From: Mycobacterium sp. Marseille-P9652
GTDB lineage: Bacteria > Actinomycetota > Actinomycetes > Mycobacteriales > Mycobacteriaceae
Direction: 5' to 3'
DNA: 64,000 nucleotides
Assembly: GCF_902652685.1 (NCBI RefSeq)
Contig: NZ_CACRUY010000005.1
Location: 87,635 to 151,634 of the forward strand
In this document: positions 19,032-27,707 of the stretch, piece by piece
Position numbering within the stretch: the stretch's first letter is position 1
Layout of the letters: each line of letters opens with the position of its first letter
The notes under the pieces: generated by a model
What the model was told of the DNA's origin: nothing
What the model saw: the letters and a program-made list of their open reading frames with translations, nothing else
Databases searched by the model: none
Made by a program: the position numbers and the translations under genes

Positions 19032-20492
19032 ATGGATTTCCGTACCTTTGTCCGGATACTCCTCGCGCACTGGAAGCTCGCCGTCGGCGCGCTGCTGGCG
19101 TGCACGATCGGTGCCGCCGCACTGACGGCGGTGCAAACAAAGCACTACCAGTCGTCGGCCACGATCCTGATCTCCTTCCCGGGCGCCACCGACCTGACCG
19201 AGCTGTACAACGGCACGCTGGCGGCCCAGGAACGGCTGTCGTCGTACGCCCAGATCGCGGGCGGCCGCACCGTGGCCGAACGCGCGGTGAACCAGGTGCA
19301 GGCGCCCATGAGCGCCGACTACCTGGTGACCCAGACCCAGGTCAAGTACACCGCGAAGTCCCTGCTGTTCACGATCACCGTCAAGGACACCGATGCCAGG
19401 CGCGCCGCGGCGCTGGCCGGGGCGATGGCGGATCAGTTCGCGGCGATCGTGCCGACGCTGGGAGCCACCGTCGGGTCCACCGGTCCTTCGGCTCCCGCCA
19501 CCGCCGGGCCGCGGACCGAACCGGGCGAGACGACCCCGGCCCCCGGTCAGCCGCCCGAAGCCGCCCCCGGGCAGCCGGCCGGCAAGACGCTGGCGGTGGC
19601 CCGGGCGAAGGTGGTTGAACCGCCCCGGGTACCCGACCACCCGATCACGCCGGTGCCGGCCCGCAACATGGTGATGGGCTTCGCCGCCGGACTGCTGCTC
19701 GGCATCGCCGTGGCCCTGGTCCGCGAGGCCACCGACCGCAGCGTGCGCACGCGCGAGAAGCTGGAGGAGCTGTCCGGGCTGCCGACCCTGGCCGAGCTGC
19801 CCGGAAAGCGCGGCGCGGCACCGAGATTCGGTACGGACGTCACGTTCGACGACGGTGTGCGCGGCATGCGGGCCCGGCTGCGCCGAGCCGTCGGACCCGA
19901 CGCCCGCCGGTTGCTCCTGGCGGCCCCTTTCGGCGGCGAGGGAACGACGACGACGGTGCTGAACCTCTCGCGGGCGCTCGCCGAGATCGGCGAGGACGTG
20001 CTGCTCGTCGAGGGTGACACGCGCCGGCCGGTGGTCGCGGGCCTGCTGAACGTCGAATCGGGGGAGGGCCTGGCCAACGCGCTGGGCAACCCCGACATCG
20101 CCGCGGAGGCCGTGAAGCCGACCGCGATCGCGAACCTGTTCATCCTCGCCGCTCGGTCGGCCCGCCGCGAGGCCCTGCCGTGCAGCGCGTATGCCCCCGA
20201 GGCGATCGACCGGGTGCTCGGCGAGCTGTCGTCGCGGTTCGACCGCGTGGTGGTCGACGGTCCACCGATCCTGGCCACGGCCGACAGCGTCCTGCTGGCC
20301 GGCGCCGTGCAAGCCACGGTGCTGGTGGTCCGGGCGAGGCGCACGACCGTCGACGAGCTCACCGACGCCTTGACCGCGCTGCGCGCGGGCGGCGCGAACG
20401 TCGTCGGCACCGTGCTGACCGACGCCCGGCCGTCGGTGCGCAGCCGGGCCTCGGCACGCGCGTACCGCGGAAAGGTGCGGGGGACGGCGTGA
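19032..20492 (+). CDS. Wzz/CpsC-CpsD-type polysaccharide co-polymerase with degenerate ATPase domain
   Basis: 486 residues. Wzz domain with N-terminal helix (about 13-33) and second helix (about 212-232), a Pro/Ala-rich periplasmic insert, then a CpsD/BY-kinase-like domain (about 270-480). The P-loop reads APFGGEGTTTT, with Thr305 where the ATP-binding Lys should be, and Walker A' is LLVEGDTRRP with the first Asp replaced. The C terminus has one Tyr (ARAYRGK), not a tyrosine cluster. Likely sets chain length in partnership with the polymerase encoded next, but probably without normal kinase activity. The 3' end overlaps the polymerase start by 4 bp (GTGA). Confidence 0.87.
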   Translation: MDFRTFVRILLAHWKLAVGALLACTIGAAALTAVQTKHYQSSATILISFPGATDLTELYNGTLAAQERLSSYAQIAGGRTVAERAVNQVQAPMSADYLVTQTQVKYTAKSLLFTITVKDTDARRAAALAGAMADQFAAIVPTLGATVGSTGPSAPATAGPRTEPGETTPAPGQPPEAAPGQPAGKTLAVARAKVVEPPRVPDHPITPVPARNMVMGFAAGLLLGIAVALVREATDRSVRTREKLEELSGLPTLAELPGKRGAAPRFGTDVTFDDGVRGMRARLRRAVGPDARRLLLAAPFGGEGTTTTVLNLSRALAEIGEDVLLVEGDTRRPVVAGLLNVESGEGLANALGNPDIAAEAVKPTAIANLFILAARSARREALPCSAYAPEAIDRVLGELSSRFDRVVVDGPPILATADSVLLAGAVQATVLVVRARRTTVDELTDALTALRAGGANVVGTVLTDARPSVRSRASARAYRGKVRGTA

Positions 20493-21964
20493 TCTTCGAG
20501 CTGCGGGGCCGACATCGCCTGGCGATGGACGGAGCCGCGCTTGCCCTCTTCCTGTTCGGGTGCTTCGTGTTCGGCGTGCTCTCGGTGCGCCGAACGACCG
20601 AGGGCGTGCTGCTCATCGCGGCGCTGTTCTGCCTGGTCGTGTACTGGGTGAAGCCCGAAGGGATGACGGCGGTCATGCTGTTCGGGGCGTTCGCCGCGCT
20701 GCCCGAAGGGCTGCACATCGGCAAGGTGTTCGGGCCGGTGGCGGTCTACGCCTACCAGGTGGCCGCGATCCTCGCGATCTGCTACCTGCTCCCGATCGTC
20801 AAGCTCCGGTCCTACGACTGGCTGCTACCGGGGATGTTCGCGTTCACGGTCGTGGTCTTCACCGTCGTCGGGTTCCAGATGGGGCACGACGCCACGATGG
20901 TGATGCGCGAATCGACGACCTTGTTCGAAATGATCGTCGGGTTCGTGCTGGCGTTGCTGCTCGTGTACGGCGGCTACGTCCGCTGGATCATCCGCGTGAT
21001 GGTGCCCATCCTGTGGTTCTCGGCGGGCATGGCGATCGTGAGTTCGTTGCACGCCATCCGGCTGGCCGGGCGCGCCGAAAGCCTGGAAGAGTCGACCGGC
21101 GCGGGCCAGGCCCTGCGCATCGTCCTGTCCACCCAGACACCGGCGACCGCCGTGCTCAGCGGACTCGTCGCCGCCGCGATCATCGGCCGCGTCAGGCCGG
21201 CCGTCTACCTGTCCCTCGGGCCGCCCGCGCTCGTCATCTCGCTCCTGTCGTTCGCCCGCAACACGCTGATCGCCGTGGCCGTCGCGGCCCTGGTCGCCTT
21301 CCTCACCAGCTTCGGCTGGGCGGCCCTGCGCCGGACGGCCATGGTGGCCGTCTTCAGCGCCGCGGTCTTCGCGGTGACGGTGCCGGGGTCGCTGTTCGTG
21401 CTGCAGCATTCCGAGGCGGGGGCGTGGCTCAGCGACCAGTTCACCGCGTTCAACCAGCGCGTGCTGGGCGGGGTTTCGGCGAGTGCGCTGGCCACCGACG
21501 AATCCACGCTCGACCGGCTGCGGGAGGTCGCGCGGCTCAACGAGGCCATCGCCCAGGCGCCGGTGTTCGGGCACGGCCTCGGCTACGCCTACCAGCTGCC
21601 GTCCGGCAAGGACCCGAACTCCTTCGCCTGGAAGCTGGGGCCCACCTACTCGCACCTCTTCTACCAGTGGTTCCTGGCGAAGGCCGGGGCGGTGGGCCTG
21701 GCGGCGTTCGCGTGGTTCGCGCTGACGCCGGTGGTTCGTGCGGTGCGCTGCGCGACGGTGCCGGCCAAGATCAGCGCGGCCGTCAGCGCGGGCCTGCTGG
21801 CGATCACCGCCGTCTGGCCGTTGCCGGAAATGCCGATGGACGCCTTGGCGCTGGGGCTGTGCCTGGGGGCCGCGATGGGATTCGCCGGCCTGCGGCGCCG
21901 GGAGCGCGAAGCGGCTCCCGCCGGCGCTTCGCCGGCTCAGGCCGGGGCGCCGGGTGTCCGCTGA
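20489..21964 (+). CDS. Wzy/O-antigen ligase-like polysaccharide polymerase
   Basis: 491-residue polytopic membrane protein with about 10-12 hydrophobic helices and a large extracytoplasmic loop around 325-400 containing GHGLGYAYQLPSG and YSHLFYQWFLAKAG, the His-rich segment typical of the O-antigen ligase/polymerase family. Such proteins join lipid-linked repeat units at the outer face of the membrane. GTG start chosen for the 4-bp overlap with the Wzz-like gene; the 3' end overlaps the next glycosyltransferase by 1 bp (TGATG). Tight coupling with chain-length and transferase genes supports polymerase over ligase, but the family does not separate them cleanly. Confidence 0.8.
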   Translation: MIFELRGRHRLAMDGAALALFLFGCFVFGVLSVRRTTEGVLLIAALFCLVVYWVKPEGMTAVMLFGAFAALPEGLHIGKVFGPVAVYAYQVAAILAICYLLPIVKLRSYDWLLPGMFAFTVVVFTVVGFQMGHDATMVMRESTTLFEMIVGFVLALLLVYGGYVRWIIRVMVPILWFSAGMAIVSSLHAIRLAGRAESLEESTGAGQALRIVLSTQTPATAVLSGLVAAAIIGRVRPAVYLSLGPPALVISLLSFARNTLIAVAVAALVAFLTSFGWAALRRTAMVAVFSAAVFAVTVPGSLFVLQHSEAGAWLSDQFTAFNQRVLGGVSASALATDESTLDRLREVARLNEAIAQAPVFGHGLGYAYQLPSGKDPNSFAWKLGPTYSHLFYQWFLAKAGAVGLAAFAWFALTPVVRAVRCATVPAKISAAVSAGLLAITAVWPLPEMPMDALALGLCLGAAMGFAGLRRREREAAPAGASPAQAGAPGVR

Positions 21965-22983
21965 TGGCGCCCCTCGCGGTCACCCACGTGGGGCCGGACA
22001 TGTACAGCTTCGGCGGCACGCAGTCCGTCATCCGGGTGATCCGCGACAACCAGATCGGCGCCGACGAGATCCGCGTCCTCTCGACGTGGGACGGGCGCCG
22101 GCACCTGAAGAACCTGCTCCTCACCGGGGGCGCGGGGACGGCGCTGGCCCGAACCCCGCGCACCACGATCGTGCACTTTCACATGTCCAACGGCGGAGCG
22201 TGGCTGCGTGAGGGACCGCTGATCCGGCTGGCCGACGCACGCGGACTGCGCGTCGTCATCACGATCCACGGATCCGACTTTCACCGGTTCGCCTGGTCCC
22301 ACAAGCATTTCGTGGGCGCGATCCTGAGTCATGCGGACCACCTGATCCTGCTGTCGGAGGAGGCGCGCGCCGCGGCCGCGTGGGTGGCGCCCTACGTCCC
22401 CACCTCGGTGGTGGCCAACCCGATCCCGATCGACCGCGACGCCCCCGGCGCGAGCACGACGCCTCCCGTCGTGCTGTTCGCCGGGACCATCGGCTTACGC
22501 AAAGGGGTCGACAAGCTCGTCGCGGCGTGGCGGCTGCTGCTCGCCGAGGGCATCGAAGGGCAGTGTCGCATCGTCGGTCCCATCGACGACTACTCCCCGC
22601 CGCCAACCGAACGCCTGTCGGTCGAACCGCCGGTCCACCCCGACCGGGTGCGCGAACTGCTCCGGACCGTGCGGGTGGTGACGCTGCCGTCGTTCGCCGA
22701 GGGCATGCCGATGATCCTCACCGAGGCGCTGGCCGGCGCGCGCCCGATCGTGGCGACGCCCGTCGGCGGCACGACGGAAATCGCCTCCGACCCGCACATG
22801 CTCGTGCCCGTCGGCGACGTCCCCGCGCTGGCCCGCGGCATCGCCCGTTACCTGCGCCACCCGGACCTCGCCGAGCGCGACGGGCTGCGCGGCCAGCAGC
22901 ACATCGCGGCCACCCGCAGCCCCGAGGTCATCGGCGCGGAGCTCCGGCGGATCTACGAGAGCTGCCTCGATGCGGCGAGTTGA
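21964..22983 (+). CDS. GT4-family glycosyltransferase
   Basis: 339 residues, GT-B fold. N-terminal domain with a GGTQSVIRV acceptor loop and HFHMSNGGAWLREG; C-terminal domain with LFAGTIGLRKGVDKLVAAW and the E-x7-E-type motif PSFAEGMPMILTEALAGARPIVAT. Predicted to add a hexose to the lipid-linked repeat unit at the cytoplasmic face of the membrane; donor and linkage unknown. Overlaps the polymerase gene by 1 bp and the aldo/keto reductase gene by 14 bp, so firmly in the same operon. Confidence 0.87.
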   Translation: MAPLAVTHVGPDMYSFGGTQSVIRVIRDNQIGADEIRVLSTWDGRRHLKNLLLTGGAGTALARTPRTTIVHFHMSNGGAWLREGPLIRLADARGLRVVITIHGSDFHRFAWSHKHFVGAILSHADHLILLSEEARAAAAWVAPYVPTSVVANPIPIDRDAPGASTTPPVVLFAGTIGLRKGVDKLVAAWRLLLAEGIEGQCRIVGPIDDYSPPPTERLSVEPPVHPDRVRELLRTVRVVTLPSFAEGMPMILTEALAGARPIVATPVGGTTEIASDPHMLVPVGDVPALARGIARYLRHPDLAERDGLRGQQHIAATRSPEVIGAELRRIYESCLDAAS

Positions 22984-23926
22984 GCTCCCGGGACCGGGGC
23001 TGACGGTCAGCGCGGTCGGCTTCGGGTGCGGCGGCCTGCTGCAGTCGCCGTCGCGCAGGGAGCGGATGGCGGTGCTGGGCGCCGCCGTCGCCAACGGCAT
23101 CACCCACTTCGACACCGCGCGCATGTACGGCCTCGGACGGGCGGAGTCGGAGCTCGGGGCGTTCCTGCGCACGGTCGACCGCGACTCCGTGACCATCGCG
23201 ACCAAGTTCGGCATCAACGTGGGCGGCGCCGTGGCGAGGCTCGCGCGATTCCAGGCGCCGGCGCGGGCGCTGCTCCGCGCGGCGCCGGCGCTGCGCCGCG
23301 CCGTCAAGCGGCGGCAGGGATCGCCGGAGGCACCGCGGGTCTACGACGCGGCGGCCGCCGCGCGCGGCCTGGACCAGAGCCTGGCGGCGCTGGGCGTCGA
23401 CCACGTCGACATCCTGTTCGTGCACGGCCCGCGGCCCGGCGACACGGTCGCGGCCGGCGAGTTGCGCGAGTTCTTCGAACGCGCCCACCGGCAGGGCAAG
23501 ATCCGGGCGTGGGGCGTCTCGCAGGACGAGGGGCTCGACACCGACTTCGCCGCGGAGTTCGCCCCCCAGGGGGTGAGCCAGGTGCGCGGCGACCTGCTCG
23601 GTCCGCCGCCGCGCCCGGCCGATCTCGTCTTCGGGGTGCTCAACCGGTCGTATGCCACCTTGTCGGGCGCGCTGCACGCCGACGCGCGGCTGGCGGCCCA
23701 CTGGCGCGAGGCACTCCAGCTCGATCCGCTGGCCGCCGGTGCGCTGCCCAAGCTGATCCTCGGCTCGTCCGCGGCGGCGACGGGGTGCCGCGCCATCCTG
23801 TACAGCACCACCCGTCCGCGCCGCGTCGCCGAGGCGGCGGACGCCGTGGACGCCCCGGTGGACGCCGACACCCTGACCCGATTCCTGGCTTTGGTCAAGG
23901 AGTTTCGAGAGGGCACCGCCGCGTGA
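22970..23926 (+). CDS. Aldo/keto reductase
   Basis: 318 residues with the AKR (beta/alpha)8 signature and complete catalytic tetrad: Asp48, Tyr53, Lys79 and His152 (FDTARMYG, IATKFG, FVHGP). It would reduce a carbonyl or oxidise an alcohol using NAD(P)H. A long basic insert around 95-125 (LARFQAPARALLRAAPALRR) is unusual and might bind membrane or partner. Overlaps the transferase gene before it by 14 bp and the GMC oxidoreductase gene after it by 4 bp (GTGA). The coupling suggests these two redox enzymes act on one sugar intermediate, an inference only. Confidence 0.86.
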   Translation: MRRVELPGPGLTVSAVGFGCGGLLQSPSRRERMAVLGAAVANGITHFDTARMYGLGRAESELGAFLRTVDRDSVTIATKFGINVGGAVARLARFQAPARALLRAAPALRRAVKRRQGSPEAPRVYDAAAAARGLDQSLAALGVDHVDILFVHGPRPGDTVAAGELREFFERAHRQGKIRAWGVSQDEGLDTDFAAEFAPQGVSQVRGDLLGPPPRPADLVFGVLNRSYATLSGALHADARLAAHWREALQLDPLAAGALPKLILGSSAAATGCRAILYSTTRPRRVAEAADAVDAPVDADTLTRFLALVKEFREGTAA

Positions 23927-25623
23927 TCCGCGCCCCGCAGGACTTCGCCGCGGGCGCGACGATCGAGACCGACGTCGTGGTGGTCGGCGCCGGCCCGATC
24001 GGGATCGCCACGGCGCTCGAACTGGCGCGCGCGGGCGTGCGGGTCGCGCTGATCGAAAGCGGTCTTTCGCGCATCGACCACGCGGCGCAAAAGTTGGCGT
24101 CTTTCGACTCGCGGCAGGACGACTACTTCCATTCGCGCAGCGAGCTCATGGTGCGCCGGCAGGTCGGGGGCACGTCGGCGCTGTGGGGCGGGCGCTGTGT
24201 CCCCTACGACCCCATCGACTTCGAGGACCGTCCGATCACCGCGCAGGCGCGCTGGCCGATCCGGTACGAGGATGTCGAGCCCTACCTGCAGCGGGCCTGC
24301 GACTGGGCCGCGTGCGGCAGGGCGGCGTTCAACGCGCGGGACATCCCCGAGATCGCGGGCCACGACATGGTTCCCGGCCTGCCCGACGGAGCGCTGCGCA
24401 CGACCGACCTCGAACGGTGGGCGCTGCCAACGCGTTTCGGGCGCGCGTACCGCGACGACCTGCGCGACGCCACCCGCCTCACCGTGTGGACCGGCCTGAC
24501 GTGCACGGAGATCGTCACGACCGACACCGGCGATTCGGTCGACCATCTCGTCGTGAAAGCCCTCGACGGCCGGGAAGGCAGGGTGGTCGCGACCGACTAC
24601 GTGATCGCGACCGGCGGCGTGGAGGCGACCCGGCTGCTGCTGGCGTCGGACCGGCACCATCCCGCGGGGCTCGGCAACGCCGGCGGACACCTGGGGCGCT
24701 GGTACATGTCGCACGTCGAGGGGCGGGTCGCGCGGGTGCATTTCACCGCGGACCCGGTCATCCACGAGCACGAGCGGGACGACGAGGGGGTGTACGTCCG
24801 CCGGCGCTTCACGCTCAGTGCCGAGGCCCAGCGTGAGCTGGGGGTGCCGAATGCCGCCGTCTGGCTGGTGAATCCACCGATCAGCGACCCGGGCCACGGC
24901 AGCGGGATCCTCTCCGGGGTCTACCTGACGCTGATCTCGCCGCTCGGCCGCTTCCTGCTTGCCCAGGCCATCCGCGAGACGCACACGAAGACGGACGGCC
25001 CGCCACGCGTGCTGGCGCACCTGCGCAACATCGTGCGAGACCTGTTGCCGTCCATCCGGTTCGCGGTCGCCTTCACGTATGCACGCTTCCTGCGCAGGGG
25101 CCGCAAGGCGCCCGGGTTCTTCGTGAAGAGCGCCGACAACAGCTACCTGCTGCACTTTCACGGCGAGCACCTGCCGCACCGGGAGAGCCGGATCGAGCTC
25201 ACCGACGAGCGGGACGCCCTGGGCATGCGCAGGGTGCGCACGCACATGCACTTCTCCGAGGCCGACTACGCGAGCGTGCGCACGGTCATCGGCGTGATCG
25301 ACGAGCACCTGCGGCGCCACGGCGTCGGGTACGTCGAGTGGCTCACCGACGACGTCGAGGGTTCGGTGCGCGCGTTCATGAAGGGCTACGCCGGCTACCA
25401 CCAGGCCGGGACGACGCGGATGGCCGCCACGCCGGACGGCGGCGTGGTGGATCCGGACCTCCAGGTCCACGGGGTGCGCGGCCTCTACGTGGCCAGCACG
25501 TCGGTGCTGCCCACGTCCAGTCAGGCCAATCCGACGCTGCTGGGGATCGCGCTGGGGGTGCGCCTGGCCGATCACCTGGCGGACGCTCGAAAGGCGTGCA
25601 AGCCAACGAGTTCGGCGGGTTAA
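23923..25623 (+). CDS. GMC-family FAD-dependent oxidoreductase
   Basis: 566 residues, GTG start. Rossmann FAD-binding motif VVVVGAGPIGIATALELA near the N terminus, RQVGGTSALWGGR flavin-loop region, TGGVEATRLLLAS, and the C-terminal GMC module with YHQAGTTRM (active-site His) and SSQANPTLLG (active-site Asn). GMC enzymes oxidise alcohols, including sugar hydroxyls. Last gene of the plus-strand EPS operon and translationally coupled to the aldo/keto reductase. Its 3' end overlaps the convergent glycosyltransferase by 4 bp. Substrate unknown; a sugar oxidase/epimerisation role in repeat-unit tailoring is plausible. Confidence 0.87.
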   Translation: MIRAPQDFAAGATIETDVVVVGAGPIGIATALELARAGVRVALIESGLSRIDHAAQKLASFDSRQDDYFHSRSELMVRRQVGGTSALWGGRCVPYDPIDFEDRPITAQARWPIRYEDVEPYLQRACDWAACGRAAFNARDIPEIAGHDMVPGLPDGALRTTDLERWALPTRFGRAYRDDLRDATRLTVWTGLTCTEIVTTDTGDSVDHLVVKALDGREGRVVATDYVIATGGVEATRLLLASDRHHPAGLGNAGGHLGRWYMSHVEGRVARVHFTADPVIHEHERDDEGVYVRRRFTLSAEAQRELGVPNAAVWLVNPPISDPGHGSGILSGVYLTLISPLGRFLLAQAIRETHTKTDGPPRVLAHLRNIVRDLLPSIRFAVAFTYARFLRRGRKAPGFFVKSADNSYLLHFHGEHLPHRESRIELTDERDALGMRRVRTHMHFSEADYASVRTVIGVIDEHLRRHGVGYVEWLTDDVEGSVRAFMKGYAGYHQAGTTRMAATPDGGVVDPDLQVHGVRGLYVASTSVLPTSSQANPTLLGIALGVRLADHLADARKACKPTSSAG

Positions 25624-26678
25624 CGTCGGCGCGCCAGCACCTCGGCGATGATTTCGAGGAACCGTTCGGCCACCAGGTCGACGGCGCACCGCCGGGCGTA
25701 ATGCTGCGCCGCCGCGGCGCCTTGGCGCGCCGCCACGGCCGGGTCGGCCAGCAGGTCGAACGCGGCGGCGAGGCCGGCGACGTCGTCGATGCCGATCGGC
25801 GGGCACTCCGTGGGCTGATACTCCGGCAGGGCGCCGGCCGTGGATACGATCGGCATCACGCCCAGCTGCATCGAGAGCACCTGGACCCCGCTCTGCGACG
25901 CGCGTCGGTAGTGCGAGACCGATCCCTTGGCGGCGGCCAGAATCGGGATGACGTCGGCGTAGCGGTAACTGCCCCGGCGCCAGACCGTGTGCTCGGGCAG
26001 GGCGCCGGCGTCCAGGGTGCCGTCCCCGATGAGCACCAGGTTGTCCCCGCGCCAGCCTCCGCCGGTGACGTGCCGCTGCCACGCCCGCAATACCACATCG
26101 GCGTTCTTGTACGGGTTGAGCCGGCCGAACATCACGAAGTCCCGGCGCCCGTCGGCGCCCACCAGTGGGGGCACGCGGTGCGGGTCGATGTCACTGGCCA
26201 GTGGGACCACGTGCACGGGCGTGCCCGCGACGTCACGGTTCCCGGCGACGGCTTCCGCCACGTAGCGGCTGTAGGTGATGGTGGCCGCCGAGCGGGCGCC
26301 CCAGCGGTCGAACACCGCCACCTCGTAGGCGGGCCGCTGCTCGCCGGGGTCGTGCGGGCGGTCGTCGTGCACCACCTGGATGCGTGGCGCCCGGCCCGCC
26401 AGCGCGATCCACCGGGGATCGCGGACGATCTCGGCGATCACGACGTCCGGCCGGTAACTGCGGATCCGGCGCCAGGCCCGCAACGTCGGCGGCCACGTCG
26501 AAGCGGTGCGAAAGCTCGGTTCGAGCACCAGCTCGTAGTCGCGGGCGGCGTCGGACTCGGGGTGCCGATCCGACGTCACCAGCAGCACGTCGGCCCCGTG
26601 CCGGATCAGCGCTTCGGCCTGCACCCGCACGGCCGGCCGCGTCCACGGCGAAAGCCACAGCACGCGAGGCGAATTCAC
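25620..26678 (-). CDS. Glycosyltransferase (GT4-like)
   Basis: 352 residues, GT-B fold. Starts at a GTG giving MNSPRVLWLSPWTRPAVRVQ. C-terminal donor-binding half shows FVMFGRLNPYKNADVVLRAWQ and YRRASQSGVQVLSMQLGVMPIVS, with the usual EX7E acidic pair weakly kept (region IPILAAAKGSVSHY). Probably a cytoplasmic transferase for the EPS repeat unit. The GTG overlaps the stop of the methyltransferase gene by 4 bp, so the two form a small minus-strand operon convergent with the redox genes. Divergent enough from classic GT4 that its exact family is uncertain. Confidence 0.8.
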   Translation of the reverse strand: MNSPRVLWLSPWTRPAVRVQAEALIRHGADVLLVTSDRHPESDAARDYELVLEPSFRTASTWPPTLRAWRRIRSYRPDVVIAEIVRDPRWIALAGRAPRIQVVHDDRPHDPGEQRPAYEVAVFDRWGARSAATITYSRYVAEAVAGNRDVAGTPVHVVPLASDIDPHRVPPLVGADGRRDFVMFGRLNPYKNADVVLRAWQRHVTGGGWRGDNLVLIGDGTLDAGALPEHTVWRRGSYRYADVIPILAAAKGSVSHYRRASQSGVQVLSMQLGVMPIVSTAGALPEYQPTECPPIGIDDVAGLAAAFDLLADPAVAARQGAAAAQHYARRCAVDLVAERFLEIIAEVLARRR

Positions 26679-27505
26679 CGTTCCCCGTCGGCGTGCAGGA
26701 AGATGTCCGCGTCGGTCCACATCCGGGTCTCGAGCGCGCGGCGGGGCACCCCCTGCAGGAGGTTCGTCACCCGCGGCGAGGCGAGCAACCGCCAGGCCAC
26801 GGGATTGACGTCCGCCCGCGTCCAGATGTGCAGGCCCATGCCGCCGAGGAACCACCAGCGGGTCTTGGAGGTGTGAAAGCGCATGCCGAACCGCTTCCCG
26901 ATCAGTTCCAGCGTCGAGCGCTGGTAGAAGGTGATGTGCTGCCCGGTCGCGAAGGCGTAGTACATCCACTCCTCCGGCGGCGGGGGCTGCCCGTCGAAGA
27001 TCTCGGTCGTGAAGACGATCGTGTCGGTGCCGGTGCTCTGCAGTAACTCGTCCACGAATGCGACGGGGTCGGCGAGATGCTCCATCACCTCGAAAGCGGT
27101 GACCGCGGTGTACGGCCGGCCGGGGCCCGCGTCGGCCTCGAAGCCCCGCGCTGTCAGGTTGGGGGAGTGCTTGTCCGCCCAGTAGTAGTCGAAGCCGATG
27201 TCGCGCATCATGCGGGTGAAAAGCCCGTAGCCGCCGGCGGCGTCGAGGTAGCGGCCGCGGCGGTCGAACAGAAAGAACAACAGCACCGACATCGCGCGCG
27301 CCAGGTACTGGTTGCGCCACACCAGGGTCGTGTCCGCCGCCGCCACCGGGCTCGCGTAGGCCTCGTCCAGCCAGAAGGGTTCTTCGGTCTGCAGGCCCCC
27401 GCAGTTGCCGCAGAAGTAGTACTTGCAGTCGTACTTCCCGAGCAGCTGGTGAGTGAACGCCAGACTGGTGCCGGAACTGCAGATGCGGCACAGCACGTTA
27501 CTCAA
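26675..27505 (-). CDS. Class I SAM-dependent methyltransferase with N-terminal Cys4 motif
   Basis: 276 residues. N terminus holds CRIC (6-9) and CGNC (about 32-35), a zinc-ribbon-like pair of the kind found in sugar C-methyltransferases. SAM motif I is YLDAAGGYGLFTRMM at about 85-100, post-I acidic residue in FDYYWADKH, then FEVMEHL. A domain rich in aromatic residues follows (EEWMYYAFATGQHITFYQ). Predicted to methylate a sugar or glycan end in EPS synthesis; whether C-, O- or N-methylation is unknown. First gene of the operon with the transferase at 25620; divergent from the FkbM-like gene across 202 bp. Confidence 0.8.
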   Translation of the reverse strand: MSNVLCRICSSGTSLAFTHQLLGKYDCKYYFCGNCGGLQTEEPFWLDEAYASPVAAADTTLVWRNQYLARAMSVLLFFLFDRRGRYLDAAGGYGLFTRMMRDIGFDYYWADKHSPNLTARGFEADAGPGRPYTAVTAFEVMEHLADPVAFVDELLQSTGTDTIVFTTEIFDGQPPPPEEWMYYAFATGQHITFYQRSTLELIGKRFGMRFHTSKTRWWFLGGMGLHIWTRADVNPVAWRLLASPRVTNLLQGVPRRALETRMWTDADIFLHADGER

Positions 27506-27707
27506 CCCTCCTCAGCGAAAGGACAATGCCGAAGCTACGGCACCGCGCGCGCGGGGAGCAAGCCCGCGCCGCCGATGTCGCCGGCGAGCGGGAAGTCATT
27601 GGGGCGGCGGGACGTTCGGACGTTTCTCGGTACCGGCCGCGACGTGGCGTGGTAGCTTTGATCGTCCCGCATCGGTTTGCTCGAGAGACGCCCCGGATGA
27701 CCGCCTG

